Source of the DNA: Porphyra umbilicalis | Taxonomy: Eukaryota; Rhodophyta; Bangiophyceae; Bangiales; Bangiaceae | DNA: 64,000 nt | Direction: 5' to 3' | Assembly: GCA_002049455.2 (NCBI GenBank) | Contig: KV918787.1 | Span: 186,001 to 250,000 of the forward strand | Shown: positions 33,944 through 45,729 of the stretch, in pieces | How the letters are laid out: each line of letters begins with the position of its first letter | Position numbering within the stretch: the first letter of the stretch is position 1 | The notes under the pieces: generated by a model | What the model was told of the DNA's origin: nothing | What the model saw: the letters and a program-made list of their open reading frames with translations, nothing else | Database searches by the model: none | Program-made: the position numbers and the translations under genes

Positions 33944-34609
33944 GGGGGGGAGCCTGCCCGACCGCCACGGACCGATGGCGGAGCGGCCAGCCGCGACGGT
34001 ACGGCGGGCGCCGCGAGCGGTCGTGTGTGTCGGTCAGTCCCCACCGTCAAGGGCGGCCGTGCGGCGGCCCCGACGGTGCTTGGCGTCGCCGCGCGGCAGC
34101 GGGACGGTCGCGGGCGCGCCGCGCCGTCGACGGGCGGCGGTCGTCGGTCGGCGCCCCGCCCCGCGCTCCCCCCACCGCGTCGACCGGGTGTCGCGGTCGC
34201 ACGGGGCGGCGGCACGCTGCCGCGTCCACGGTCCCCGTGGCCGAGCGGGGGTGGGGGTGGGCCCACGGGGGGGTCGGCCGTCGCGGCGCCGCGGCGGTGG
34301 GCGCCCCGTCCTACCCGCAGCGTGGCTGCGGCGGCGGCCAGACGCGGACGCGGCCGCGGGCGGGGCGGACACGCGGTGGGGGCGGCGACGCTGCCGGCGG
34401 GCGGCGCTCCCCCCCCCCCCGCCGCGCACCACGCGGGCGCCGCCCCCCTGTGCACGCGGCGTCGGAGCGGGCGCCGGCGCCCCCGCGCACGGGGGCGCCG
34501 GCGGGGGCGCCCCCCCCCCCCCGCGCCCGCGGGCGGCGCGCGGCGGCCGCCGCGCGGCGCGCCGCCGACGCTGGCCGGGTGCGGCCGCCGCCAGGCGCCC
34601 CCGCTGGCG

Positions 34610-34722
34610 GGGGGGGGACGTGGCCGGCGGCGCCCGCGGCCGCCCCGCCGCGGCCGCCGGTGGAGGGGGGGGACGTGGCCGGCGGCGCCCGCGGCCGCCC
34701 CGCCGCCGCCGCCGGTGGAGGG
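34610..34722. repeat. 54-bp tandem duplication
   Basis: The segment starting GACGTGGCCGGCGGCGCCCG at 34618 recurs at 34672 with few changes. Confidence 0.75.
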
Positions 34723-36816
34723 GTGGGCGCGCCCCCCCGGCGCGCGCACCCCCCCTCCCAACCCCCCCCCGCCGCGCCCCCGCCCCGTGTGTGCTGTCTC
34801 GTCGCGGGCGGGCCTACGCTGTCGCGCCACCCACGCGCCACCCACCACCCACCGCGTACTTACCGTGCGTTTGCGGTGGGTGGCCACCCGCGGCGCCGGG
34901 GGGGGGGGGAGGGGGGGGCGCCCGCCACCCACCGGGCGGCTGCGTCGTGGTGTGGACCCCGCCCGACACTGGCGCGTGGGGCGGCGGTGGCGGCGGGGGG
35001 GGGGTGGGGGGGGTGCGGCAACCGACCGACGACCCCCGCCGCCGGGCCCGACGGCGGCCCCGGCGGCACGGCGGTTGGCGGCGCCGCGGCCACGGGTGCT
35101 GCCACCGCTGATCGCAAGCGTTTTTTTTTTTTTCTCGGCCCGCCGCCCCGGGCCGACACATCCACCGCCGGCCCGCGGCCGTCACCGCCGCCCCTCCCGC
35201 GACTCCTGGTGCCTCCCGTGGAGCACCGCCGGTGAGGGGGGGGGGGGGTGCCGTGCGCCCGCCGTGGCTCGTCCCGCGGGCGCGGCGCGAGCCCCGGCAG
35301 GGGGCGCGGCCGCAGCCGTCACCGCCACCGGCCGGCGTGGCCGGCGCCGTCGGGTGGCGGCGGTTGCAGCGGCGTGCGCCCTGCGCCCGCCCCTCCCCCC
35401 CCCCCCCCTCCACCCCCTCCTCCATGGGCCAAGATGGCCGCCTGCCTCTCCCCCATGCGGGGGTGCGTGCCACGCGCGAGTACGGCCGCGGCCGCAGCGG
35501 GACGGGCCCGTGCGTTCGAGAGGGGGTCTGCCGACGCGGCGCGGCGACGCCGCGCACGACACGCGCCGACAGCGGCGCACGCGGCGCCCGCGGCAGGGCC
35601 GCCGGCCGCCCGCCTGGCCGCCCCGCTCGCCGGCAGGCCGCCCCCCCGCCGGCGCGGCGGGGAACGTGGGCGCCGCGCGCGGGGCGGGGCCCACGGGGGC
35701 GCGCGCCCGAGACGTGGGGCGGGGCGGGGCTGGCGGGGCGCCAGACACCGGCGGCGCCCCATTCCCGCCCGGCGTGCGTCGTCGACGCGCGGCGCGGGGT
35801 GGCGCCAACTCCACCCCGGGTGGGGGGGGGGGTGGGGTGGAGGCGCAGCTGCACCCCCGCTGGGGGGGCATGCCGGACGGGATCCGCGACCGCCCCGCCC
35901 GACGCCCCCGTCGGCGGGACGCAGCGGCGCGGGCGCGGGGGTGGCGGCCACCGCCGCGCGCCACAGCGCGTTGATGAAATCTCGTGTCAGGTTCCAAGGT
36001 ATCTGCAACAAGGCCGAACCGTATTGCTGCTCGACCCCTTTGCGTTCAGAGAGAGATCGAAAATGAGTACATAACTCCTCTTTGCCCAATCTTTAAGGAG
36101 AAGTTCACATCCTTCGAGACATATGTTGCGAGACTCGCCGCAATGATCCCTCGGAGGTCTCGGGGAAGAAGTGGAGCAAGACCCTGACGGAGGAAAGGAT
36201 GTGACACCGGCCAGCATTGAGGATACATGCCAAAGATGCATTGAAAGACACGGTCGCTTTATTGTTGCTCGGCGCGGGCACGGGTGGCAGAGCAGACACG
36301 AAATCGATAAGAAAGCCACGGTGTGCTACAGAGTCACGCAGACATGTAGCTAACTGCACACAGCCGCAAACTCTGACAGAGCTACAGGCCACCGGACAAC
36401 AGCAAGCTCACCATGTCAGCGACTCGCGGACACCACGCATGCATGTGCGTATGACACAAGTTACTCGACTTCGATGTCAGCAACACCCATTGGTTTGCAA
36501 AGAAACAGAAGCCAAGAAAGAGGAAGCCATCGTACATATGCATGGTAAGGATACATGGGGGACGGGCGAGCGAACACGAAAAAGAAGTACGTGGTCAGTT
36601 CATCCAACCCATCCACCACCCACCCACCGCGCGCGTCACACTATCCACACTGCGCCAGTGTGGATCCCCACCCAATCGCCACCACCACTAGTCCAGCGAC
36701 TGCAAACGTCGTCCGGCCCGTCGTAGAGTGACTCCCCCCCGCCCCCGTGCGAGCTGGAGAGAATGCGTGGGATGGAGGGGATGCAGATAAGAATACGACA
36801 GGAACGAGGGCGGTCG

Positions 36817-36945
36817 GCAGGAGGGTGGGCGGGGCGATCGAACAGAGGGTGGCCGGGGCTTCCGGCCAGGAGGGTGGGTGGGGCGGTCGACCAGAGGGTG
36901 GGCGGGGCGGTCCGCCAGGAGGGTGGGCCGAGCGGTCGGCCAGGA
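36817..36945. repeat. Minisatellite, about 30-bp period
   Basis: Degenerate units containing AGGGTGGGCGGGGCGGTC occur about four to five times. No coding role seen. Confidence 0.75.
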
Positions 36946-39043
36946 GAGCGAGCGGGGATGTTGGCAGCACTTGTGCACTTGGGCGGCAGCCAGGAGCGGG
37001 GCTGGGGGCAGCATGGCAGTCACCTGCACACATGCCGAGGGCGCGCATTGGCGCCGCCCAGCACTTCGAATTATTATTAATCGCCCCGCTATCCCCAAGC
37101 ACAAGGCTTGACGTTTTCCAGCCCGCTGGTTGGCTGCCCGGTTGACCGGGGGCGCATCCTGGGTCCCCATTGGTAGCAGACTATCATGCCAACAGGTACT
37201 GAACAAAGTCTGGCTGACACAAGCTACGACGGTGAGGCGTCCGAGCAGAGGTCTCCATGTGCCCGCAAGAATGCATACTGTGTACGCCAAGTCTGCCTTG
37301 AACTGGGTGTGAAGGGTGCCGTTTGATCGCGCAAGGAGGACCTGCCCCATGACCCTGCCAGAGCTCTGCACGGCAATGCCAGCAGCCGTCCCACTCTAGC
37401 GACACCGTTTGCGCCCCCATCCTCCCCGACCCCCTCGGCATGTATGTGCAGCCCCCCTCGCCCCCCCCCCCCCTGCCAGCAGGAGAAAGGAGTGGGAGAG
37501 GACAGGAAAGGAGGCAAGCACAAGTGTCCGTGGTTGGGCGGTGCCCGCAGCTATTGGGAGTAGACGAGTACGCACATGGGTAGGGGTGACCAGGTGGGTG
37601 GGGTAAGAAGGTCTCTGGGGGTGTCAGAAAGCCTTCTCAGACAGAGCCTTTTAGAGATCGACACAGCGACATTTGCGAGGATGGTGTCACGAGGTTTGCT
37701 GCATGGAAAAACATTTCTCTCACGACCTCTCACGGTTCGCATATATTTTAAGTTCTCCGTGACCCAATTTGACAACGTGCTGTGGCCGCGCGGCCGCGGG
37801 CGACCGGCGCGGCCTTTTTGTGCGGTTGCTTTGGCGCCGCCCGCGCCGCCGGTTGGCCGCGGCGGGCCGGTCCACGGGCGGACACTGGGCGGGCGCCACC
37901 GCAACCTGCGCGGTCGCGGGTGCGGGCGCGCGGCGGCCTCGCGCGCGGCGCCTGCAGCCGCCTCGCGTGCAGCGCGGGCGGATCACGCCTTCTTTCGTTG
38001 GCCAACGGTGCGCGCAATTTGTTTCTCGCCCCCTCCAACTCCAATTGCGGCGCTTCCAATTGACCGCGCCCGCTCATCACGCGCCGCCCCCCGCCATGAG
38101 CGTTCCCGGCCGGTGCGTCTCCCGCGCCTCATGAAGCCGCGCACGGCGCGGCCCGCCGCCGCACGCGGCGCGTTCCGTGCCCTGGCCGCTGTCGGGGCCA
38201 CGTGGGGCAGGCCGCCGCGGGCGTGGCGCCACTTGGCGCCGCCGCGCCGGGCGCCGCCGGTCGCGGCGGCGGCCAACGTCGCCGCGCGCCGCTTGCGGCA
38301 CTCGGCGGCGCCGCCTGCCCGCGGCTCGGCCGCCCGCTGGCGGCGCGTCCGCCCCGCGCGGCGGCGGTGGCGGGGGGAGGGGGAGGGCGGGGGGGCCTTG
38401 CCCCTTTGGGGGGGGGACGACGCCGCCGGATGGCGTGGCGCCCGCGCGCCGCGCCGCCCGGTCGGCATTGGCGTGGTCGCCGCTGCCGGCGCGGCGGCGG
38501 CGGCGGCTGTACGGGGTGATGGGAGGGGGGCGGCGGGGGGGGGGGGGGGGGGGATCCACGACGCCTGCCTGAGCATGGCCCTGCCTTTTGCGACGCTGGG
38601 GAGCGGGGGAGACGCCCGTGCTCGGGCGGCGGCCGACACGGCGGCGGCCTCCCGGTCGACCGACTACAAGATATCCCCCGCGGCGGGCGGGCGGCGGGGC
38701 GGTGTGGCGGCGCCCGCGGCGGGCGCGGCAGTCGCGGAGCCGCTTCGACACGCAAGGGCGCGTCCGCGGCTCGCAGCGGGCGCGTCGACGGCGGCCGCAC
38801 CTGCCCGGCGGCGCGCTGTCGAGGCGGACCGTTGAGCCTGCTGCGCCGCCGCAGGATCCCGGCCCGCGGCCGTCCACACCCGTGGCGTGTCGTCACGACC
38901 GTCATTGCCGGCGGGGGTTGGTGCCCGCCGCCCGCGCGTGCGGCGCCCGGGGCGCGTCTGACGCCGCCCGCCGACGGGTTGGTGCGTCTGGCCGCGCGCT
39001 GCCGACACCCCCCCGCCCCGTTGCGTCTTCACCCAGAGTGGCC

Positions 39044-40757
39044 ATGGCCGCCGTCGACCTGCTCACCGACGACCTGTTCCGTGGGGACGACGCCGTGGGG
39101 CACTTCCTCTCCGACTCGGACGGCGAGGGCGGTGGCGGCGGTCGCCGGGGGGGGGGGGGGGGGGGGGGTTTGTTCGCTACGGCAGTGGGGATGTGGATGG
39201 GGGGGGGGGCTGGCCGCCCGCTTTGGGGGGCGGGGGGTCGGCGATGCCGACGACGGCTTGAGCGTGCACGCGCAGGGCAGGGGGGTGGACGACCGCCTCG
39301 GCGGCGGTGGCGGGGGGGGTGGTGGTTACGACGCGACGCACCACCCTATGGTCCTTGACGAGGACGAGCGGCGGGGTGACGCTGCGGCGGGCATCCCCCG
39401 GCCGGCCACCTACCCGCGCGTCGAGTGCCGTGGCGGCAGCTCTGGGCATCGGCAGAGCACCTGCCTGACCGCCGGCGCCCATGGGGCCTACCTGTCAATG
39501 CTGTCGGTTCACCCGGCGCTCGCCACGGCGGGCGGCTTGTGGGTCGACGACCGGGGTGTGCCTGCCGGCAGCGCCCCCGCCGCAGTGACCGATGCCCTGA
39601 TGGCGGCCGCCAGTCCCGACGGCCGCCCCCTCCCGCTGGAGCGGCTTGCGGCGGCGTGCGGCGGCGCCGCGGGCACGTCGCCGCCCGGTGCGCTCGGCGC
39701 CCCCTCGCCCAAGCGGCGACCGACGGGCGTGTCCCCCCGGGGCCTCGACGAGTGGGCGGCCCCCATCCCGTGGGCGGGGCCGTCCCCTACGGCAGCGGCG
39801 GTCGCCGCCGCCGCCGCCGCCGCCGCGTCGACGACGGCACGGACCGCCGCGGCGGCGGCCACTGCCGCTGCCGCCGCCCCGGGCGGCGTGCCCCCCCCCG
39901 CCGCAACGACGCCGTGGGCGCCCCCGCCCCCCGCCGTGACGCGCGCCGAGGTCGTCCGCGCGTGCCGGCTGGCGCGCAAGCGCAAGCGCTCCGCCACCGC
40001 CGCCGCGCGGCGGCGGTCGGGAGGCGCCGCGGCGGTCGCGGCGGCGGGCGCGGCGGGCGGCACCGCGGCGGCGGCGGCGGCGGCGGCGGGGGATGGCGAC
40101 GCCCCCGTGGGGGGGGCGCCCACCGTCGCCCGGCGCCGCGACGCGGACGCGCGTCGAGGCGTCTGCGGCGGCACCGGCGGCGCTGCCGGCGCCGCCCTCG
40201 GTGGGGGCGTCGGCGCCGCCGACGGCCGCGGGTGGGCCGCCGACGGCGTCGGTGTCACGGCGTGGGGGGGTGTCGACGGGCCGCCGTCGAGCCGGCGGCG
40301 GCTGCGGTCGCCCGCGCCGACGGCGGCGGCGCCGCCGTGTGAACGACGCACACGGTCTTCCGAGCCGCCGCCGCTGCCGCGGGGTGGGCGGGTCGGTGGC
40401 GGGGGTGGCGGCTCGCCTGCGGCTGCGGGTGTCGCCGCCGTCGCCGCCGCCGCCGCCGCCGCCGCCCCCGTCAGTGTCGGACCCGTGTCGGCCTCCTCGG
40501 CTGCCACGCTCGGGGCGGTGGTTGGCGTGGACGGGGGCGATGAAAAGGCGGCACGGCGGGTCAAGAACCGGGCGTCGGTGGAAAAGTGTCGGCAAAAGCA
40601 GCGGGCGGCGGTGGCGGCGGCCGAGGCCGAGGCGGCGGCCTTGTCAGACGCCATCGGGGTGCTCCGCGCCTACCTGGAGGGCGTCACCCGCCTGGGGGGT
40701 GCCGTGGAACTCGTGTTGGACGGAGAAGGGGGAGGGGGGGCCTTTCGCTTGGACTGA
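39044..40757 (+). CDS. bZIP transcription factor, N-terminus broken at G runs
   Basis: The C-terminus carries a bZIP domain (about 40539-40700). The basic region is EKAARRVKNRASVEKCRQKQ, with the invariant N-x7-R spacing (N, then R eight residues on), then a leucine-zipper-like helix with heptad positions in ALSDAIGVLRAYLEGV. Upstream is a long Ala/Pro/Gly-rich region with basic patches (RLARKRKR, SSRRRLR) typical of activation and nuclear targeting segments. The ATG at 39044 gives an acidic start (MAAVDLLTDDLFRGDDAVGH, then FLSDSDGEGG), like an activation domain. It is in a different frame, and the change falls at the 22-base G run 39147-39168 or the nearby G runs to 39236. The zipper is short, about three heptads. 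The target DNA site is unknown. Confidence 0.8.
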
Positions 40758-41104
40758 GCCACGCAGTGCGGGGTCGGGTGTGGATCAAACTATGTAAGCG
40801 ATGGTTTGGCGTTGAGACACAGACAAGAACGCCTTTGGGGTTTTGTCCATTGTGGGTGCGCCATCACTGCGTGCAGCTCATCTCATTGCCCTACCCTACG
40901 GAGAGGTGTAACATAGCCGCACGCACAACGTGTTCCCCGAGTACGAGGAAAGTAACAGCACAAAGTGTCATCCCTGCCCGTCCGTTCGGTGTAGCCCGCT
41001 CACGGCCTCAGCAAGATGGAAGAGCCCACGTACCAGTAGCAAAGAGCTCCCAAGAAAGGATCCAAGAATTTCTTGTATCTCGTATCGCGGGAGCCCAATG
41101 GTCA

Positions 41105-41200
41105 TTGCTCGCAGACGTTTTCTTTCGAGGCAACCCGGCTGTGGTTTTGCCGCCGGCGCGCGCCGGGGAGGGCGCGAGCGTGTGCTGCAGTGATGCGTAG
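41105..41200 (+). pseudogene. Truncated copy of the copper amine oxidase 3' end
   Basis: Reads SLLADVFFRGNPAVVLPPAR and then an ending identical to the oxidase gene on the right arm except one residue (CCSDA here, CCSEA there). Only about the last 34 codons are present. The rest of the gene is absent. Confidence 0.8.
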
Positions 41201-41538
41201 CAGGTGTTGCCGGCGCGGAGAGATGGCGTGTGTACGGTAGCAGAGGGTGGCACTAGCGGTGCCGCGTAGTCGACGCGTGGTGCTCGATGCGTCGGCCGCG
41301 CTCCGGCAACGACTCTTCACCTCCCTGTCCGTTCCGCACTGGGGTACGTACAGACCACCTCTAGATGCACACGGCGGCGAGCAGGAGCCAGCGAGGTGCG
41401 CCTCTGTTGACACAGTACACCACGGCTGCGTTTTGGGCGGGTAGCGGATGCCCCCATTTCAAATCGGTACGACTGCGGCAGGCACAGCAGCTTGAAAATA
41501 AAAACGGAAGAAGCAATGAAAAGTAAAAGCAATCACTG

Positions 41539-41620
41539 TGCGCCTTCCGGGAATCGAACCCGGGTCTCGTGCGAATTGCAACATTGGCAAGCACGTATTC
41601 TACCACTAGACCAAAGGTGC
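41539..41620 (-). tRNA. tRNA-Gly(GCC)-like, 11-nt intron (left copy 1)
   Basis: 82 bases; D arm GTCTAGTGGTAGAA, anticodon stem CGTGC/GCACG with loop TTGCCA...C, T arm CCGGGTTCGATTCCCGG. The loop is too long by 11 bases after position 37 (ATGTTGCAATT), the usual place for a nuclear tRNA intron. Acceptor pair 3:70 is A-C. Confidence 0.85.
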
Positions 41621-41892
41621 CGATTCTAATTTTTGTTACCATTCTGCCAATCGCCCTCAATATGATCTATGAATACATAGGAACGGTACTAAAATTGCTT
41701 AGATGGATAACCACAAGGCGTCACGCACGCAATTGAACAAAGTGGAACCGATCTGAACCCCATGTGGAGCCAGAAGTAACAAGAACAGAGGCAACATATA
41801 ATAAAACCGGGATATCAAGGGGAAGCAACAATCGGACCTAGGCCATAGCCAGCTGTTCGGGTGCGCTGCAGGAAGCACCGTGTTGTGCAATT

Positions 41893-42474
41893 TCAACCGC
41901 GGCAGTTGCACCACCCTTGCACCCTGGAAAAAAAGTGGAAATAGAAGCAGGCACACACGTGCCACCCCCCCCCGCCCCGATGCTCTTTCTTGACACATGA
42001 CCGGCGCGCGCGCGACACCCGATCAGCGTCCTTCTTGGCACGCTTCTTGACCTTATCCTCCCACCGCGGGGCCCGCTCTGCCGCCCTCTGGTGCACTTCC
42101 TCCTTGGGCAGCCGTTCCGAGGTGTGCTCGCGGTCTTCCTCCAGCAAGGCCTCGGGGGAGTGCACTACGGCCCACTCGATGGCCACAAGATCCACCACGT
42201 TGGAAAAAGTGTCGCTGTTCAGAAAGTCCGTGTCCGTCGAACAGTAAAAACGTGGCCACGACCGCCGGCTCGTCCGTGGGGTGTTGTGGAGGCGGAACAT
42301 CACGTCTACGTCCTTCCCCTCCGCAAACTGAGCCTTCATGCCATATACGCTGAGCAAGACGCTGCTGTCGGTGAACATAAACGTCAGCAGCGAGGCCACC
42401 GCGCTGTGGCACGTCGCCAGCGCGTTGGTGGTGCGCTCCTTTGCCGTCATGTGGATGCGCTTAGTGACGACCAT
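41893..42474 (-). CDS. Hypothetical 193-residue frame (left arm copy)
   Basis: Mirror of 54128-54709. Reads as a plausible protein (TAKERTTNALATCHSAVASL, DVDVMFRLHNTP, LEEDREHTSERLPKEE) with a lysine-rich end. It may be the downstream part of the transposase-like frame next to it. Differs from its mirror at a few codons. No family recognised. Confidence 0.3.
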   Translation of the reverse strand: MVVTKRIHMTAKERTTNALATCHSAVASLLTFMFTDSSVLLSVYGMKAQFAEGKDVDVMFRLHNTPRTSRRSWPRFYCSTDTDFLNSDTFSNVVDLVAIEWAVVHSPEALLEEDREHTSERLPKEEVHQRAAERAPRWEDKVKKRAKKDADRVSRARRSCVKKEHRGGGGWHVCACFYFHFFSRVQGWCNCRG

Positions 42475-42481
42475 ACCTCCT

Positions 42482-42905
42482 TGTTGACCACACGCGTTAC
42501 GCCGTAGCTCATGATGCCCGCCACGGTGAAGTGGCGGGTGTCCTAAAGGTCCTCCAGTCCGTCGCAAAGCTTCTTCCCGTGAAGCGTGACCCACCGGCGG
42601 ACCCAGGCACACGATAGCTTCTGTCCTCACTTCTGCAGCATCGAATCGCGCAGCTGCAGGGCGGGCCTGGGCATTTTGTTAGAACTAAACGCCTGCGGAA
42701 GCACAACCAGCGCGGTTTCCTGCTCCCGCGACAGCGCGGCGTTGCCGTACGGCACGGGGGACAACGAGGGAGACTGGCGGCGAGCCATCCGGAGGGCTTC
42801 GACATTCACCTCTGTCGCCGCCGCCATCGGCGCAAGCGCCGCTGACATCTTGAGACAGGTTTTCATCAGCTTCTCTAACCAGGACCCGGTGTCAATCGTC
42901 TTCAT
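42482..42905 (-). pseudogene. Degenerate HTH transposase-like frame (left copy)
   Basis: Mirror of 53697-54120; see that entry. Two in-frame stop codons interrupt it. Confidence 0.35.
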
Positions 42906-43117
42906 ACAGAGTGATATTGGGGGTGCATCGGCCGGGAGCGTGGGAAACGATGGGCGCGTTGTTGAAGCTCGGATGTTCAGATTCGTAACAATATGTTCAA
43001 CTGCGTGCGCGACTCACGGAAGCTCCCTCGAGGGCCACCACCCTACGGGGTGCGTGTCAGGCACGGCAGGTTGGAGCCGAAATAAAAGGAACACCAAAAC
43101 GCGTTATAGGGTGACCG

Positions 43118-43199
43118 TGCGCCTTCCGGGAATCGAACCCGGGTCTCGTGCAAATTGCGACATTGGCAAGCACGTATTCTACCACTAGACCAAAGGTGC
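43118..43199 (-). tRNA. tRNA-Gly(GCC)-like, 11-nt intron (left copy 2)
   Basis: Same structure as copy 1, with intron ATGTCGCAATT and T at loop position 38. Its 3' flank (CAACCTGCCGTG onward) is homologous to that of copy 3, so a larger unit was duplicated. Confidence 0.85.
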
Positions 43200-44341
43200 G
43201 GGTTCTAATTACTCTTCCACAGCGCCACACTCACTGTGTACTTAACCCACGGATACGCACGAACCAGACCAGTAGCTCGGCCACAGTAGTCGCGCTCGTA
43301 ACGCGGAAAGCACTAGAAGGGATGAGCGAGCTGCGGTCGCGCGCTTCAGTGAGCGGGCTCTTTCCCATGTGGTAAAGTTGAGTGCATGACGAAGGTGTCC
43401 ATGTGCTCGCCCGCTTGGTCATCGGACGATGAGCCTCTTGCAATGTACTCCTCGGACGCGCACTCAGCTCAAGAAAGCTCTTACTTGTTGCGAAAGGCGG
43501 AATAACAGCAGCCAGGACCCCACGTTTAATGAGGAAGACATCGAGCAGACTGTCAGTCGTGCAGAAAATGTTTCGAGTAGCGCGTGCCTCTGCGGATCGA
43601 CGAAGAAGCAAGATACAGTTCCCGCAAGTATCACAGCGGTCGAAAGCCCATGATGTTTTTGGCACGAACCCATAGATGCGAAAACTGGAACGGTAGAGAC
43701 GACAACAGCAATAGCGGCCACGACGGCTCTGTTGGCCGCAGATATGGCGATGGCCTCTTCAACAGGTGCGATCCTGGAGTGGGGTGGCGCTAAATTGTGT
43801 CGGGATGCCCTCTTCAGTAAGAGCAGAATGAATGAATGATGGGTGCGGAACGTGGAAGCGAGGAGCACGTGAGTGTCTGCGTGTGGTCAGCCTGGAAGCC
43901 GGTGAGTGCGCTGCGTGCTCCTCAAGGTGCCATGTATATGTCCGAACTGCGCTAGAAATGCTGCTGTATACTTTTGAAGAAGGGCTAGGGCGAGCGCTCT
44001 TACCTTCTCCACATCAAGAGTCTATCGCAGAAGGCTGCAGCTTCTGCGACAGTTCTTCACTGCGTACGTGTGAGTAGATATATCTCGGGCTCACCCCACA
44101 ACCGAACTGGGTCTCTTGAAGGACCATTGTACGGAGGTGCCTACGGCGGACGTCACGCCCTTTCATCTTCTACAATAAACGTTTTCGATTTATACGAGCC
44201 ATACATGACGCAGGTCGCGGGATTGTGGTCTTAAAAGGGGCTTTCGCGTCCTCTTCCACGTCACCTCCTGGTCCTGTCCGTGTGGCGTTGTCCATTGGAT
44301 GTACACGACGACTCCTGCGCCCACGTGGTCAATGAGAAAGA

Positions 44342-44424
44342 GCACCTTTGGTCTAGTGGTAGAATGCGTGCTTGCCAAATGTCGCAATTCGCACGAGACC
44401 CGGGTTCGATTCCCGGAAGGCGCA
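44342..44424 (+). tRNA. tRNA-Gly(GCC)-like, 12-nt intron (left copy 3)
   Basis: 83 bases, opposite in direction to copies 1 and 2. The loop insert is AATGTCGCAATT. Acceptor, D and T arms as in the others, again with A-C at 3:70. Confidence 0.85.
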
Positions 44425-45222
44425 CGACCCCATCATTGATTTTTCCTGCTGCTTTTGTTTCTGCCCAACCTGCCGTGTGTGCCACGCTCCCCGCAGTGTG
44501 GTGGCCCTCGACGGGGCTTCTGTGTGCTTTTCTACCCAATCTACGGTTGATGCTCGGTTCTGTGCATGGGTCCACCACAAGGTCGCATCAGGTCTTGTCG
44601 GCTCGAGGCGTGCACGGCGTTCGCGCAGTAGGGATGTGCGACTAGGTCGATTTCAGAAATCGGTTGGACAAGTTTTCAACCCACCCAGAAACCTGTTGCA
44701 AACTCAATTGTAAGACTCCTGCTTCACGCAGATAAGTGCTACAGATGCCTGCTATGGTGTAGCGGAACATCCAACGGCCTGCGTCCTGTCGATCCAAATG
44801 CATCCGCATAGCTGGCCTGCCTGAAAAGGTGGAGCAGATATCGTGGCACCTCGCGCAGGAGTGCCGGATGGCTATTTGCTTCCGTCGGAGGTTGTGGCTT
44901 GCTTAGCGCTGTGTGTACTCGAGTCGGCCAACCACCTCGTTGTCTGCGGATCTGCGTCGACGTACTCGCTTCGACCGCAGGGCCTCGTCTTCATCGCCGA
45001 GTGTCGATGGCGGCCCTCAAATTCCACGTTCCCGGCCGAGCCCGTTCACTCGCCGGCTTGTTCCGGCCCATGCTGCATCCTACGAGGACGGAGTTGCGTC
45101 TCCGCTCATTTTTATGTTCCTGTGTTCACTACTAATTGCCCGTTACTTTCTGGAAATATAACGGCAGATCGCTGACTGGGGCACCGCAAGGTGGGTTCCC
45201 AAGTGGCCATTTTTCACTCAGT

Positions 45223-45729
45223 ATGAATACACCGGCCTCTCGTATCGGCGCGGGCGTGCTTGGTTCCCGTTGTCGAGTGATTGCACTGTCTCACGCCCTC
45301 GATGGCCAGTACATTTCTTTTCGTCGGTCCATACTGCTCTTCCGTCAACCCAACATTGCCCGCGTCAGCATCGCTGCTTGCCGACGGGGTCGCAGACGGA
45401 TGTTTAGGGTGAGAAAGACTAACAGAGTGATGTGGGGACAGGGGAAAGATGGTACCCATAGCGCCCGCGCAGATAAAAGCAGAGGCGATGTGAAGAGGGA
45501 CAAGGCAAACAATAAGAGGCCAGCAGACTACGAGGGGGCACGATGTGGCCAGGACACACAATCTCTCGTAGCGGGGTTTATCCGTTACTGCGTGGGCCGT
45601 TGGTGGACCGTTCGTGGCTTTTTTTCCCGCATGAAGAATCGAAATTTCGTGCTGTCTAGGCCGGACACGAGGTGGGACCGCAAATGGAAGTACTCTGGTG
45701 CCCATGTGGTGGATATTCTTGGGAAATAG
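45223..45729 (+). CDS. Hypothetical 168-residue frame (left arm)
   Basis: ATG-started basic frame (RMFRVRKTNRVMWGQGKD, WWTVRGFFSRMKNRNF). Mirrored exactly at 50873-51379. No family recognised. It may be part of a mobile-element gene. Confidence 0.25.
   Translation: MNTPASRIGAGVLGSRCRVIALSHALDGQYISFRRSILLFRQPNIARVSIAACRRGRRRMFRVRKTNRVMWGQGKDGTHSARADKSRGDVKRDKANNKRPADYEGARCGQDTQSLVAGFIRYCVGRWWTVRGFFSRMKNRNFVLSRPDTRWDRKWKYSGAHVVDILGK

Larger units (their letters stand above)
33848..39043. other. Extremely GC-rich and mixed sequence, no supported gene
   Basis: From 33848 to 35970 the DNA is almost only G and C, with G runs of 20 bases or more (for example 33911-33940). From 36000 to 37770 it is of ordinary composition, without coding signal. 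From 37780 to 38840 it is GC-rich again. Long frames on both strands lack motifs. Confidence 0.4.

Noticed and set aside
32210-35974. 1254-codon open frame on the plus strand
   Set aside because: Pro/Arg/Ala/Gly-only composition through the most GC-rich DNA, no motif, and it overlaps better minus-strand pieces; stop codons are simply rare here.
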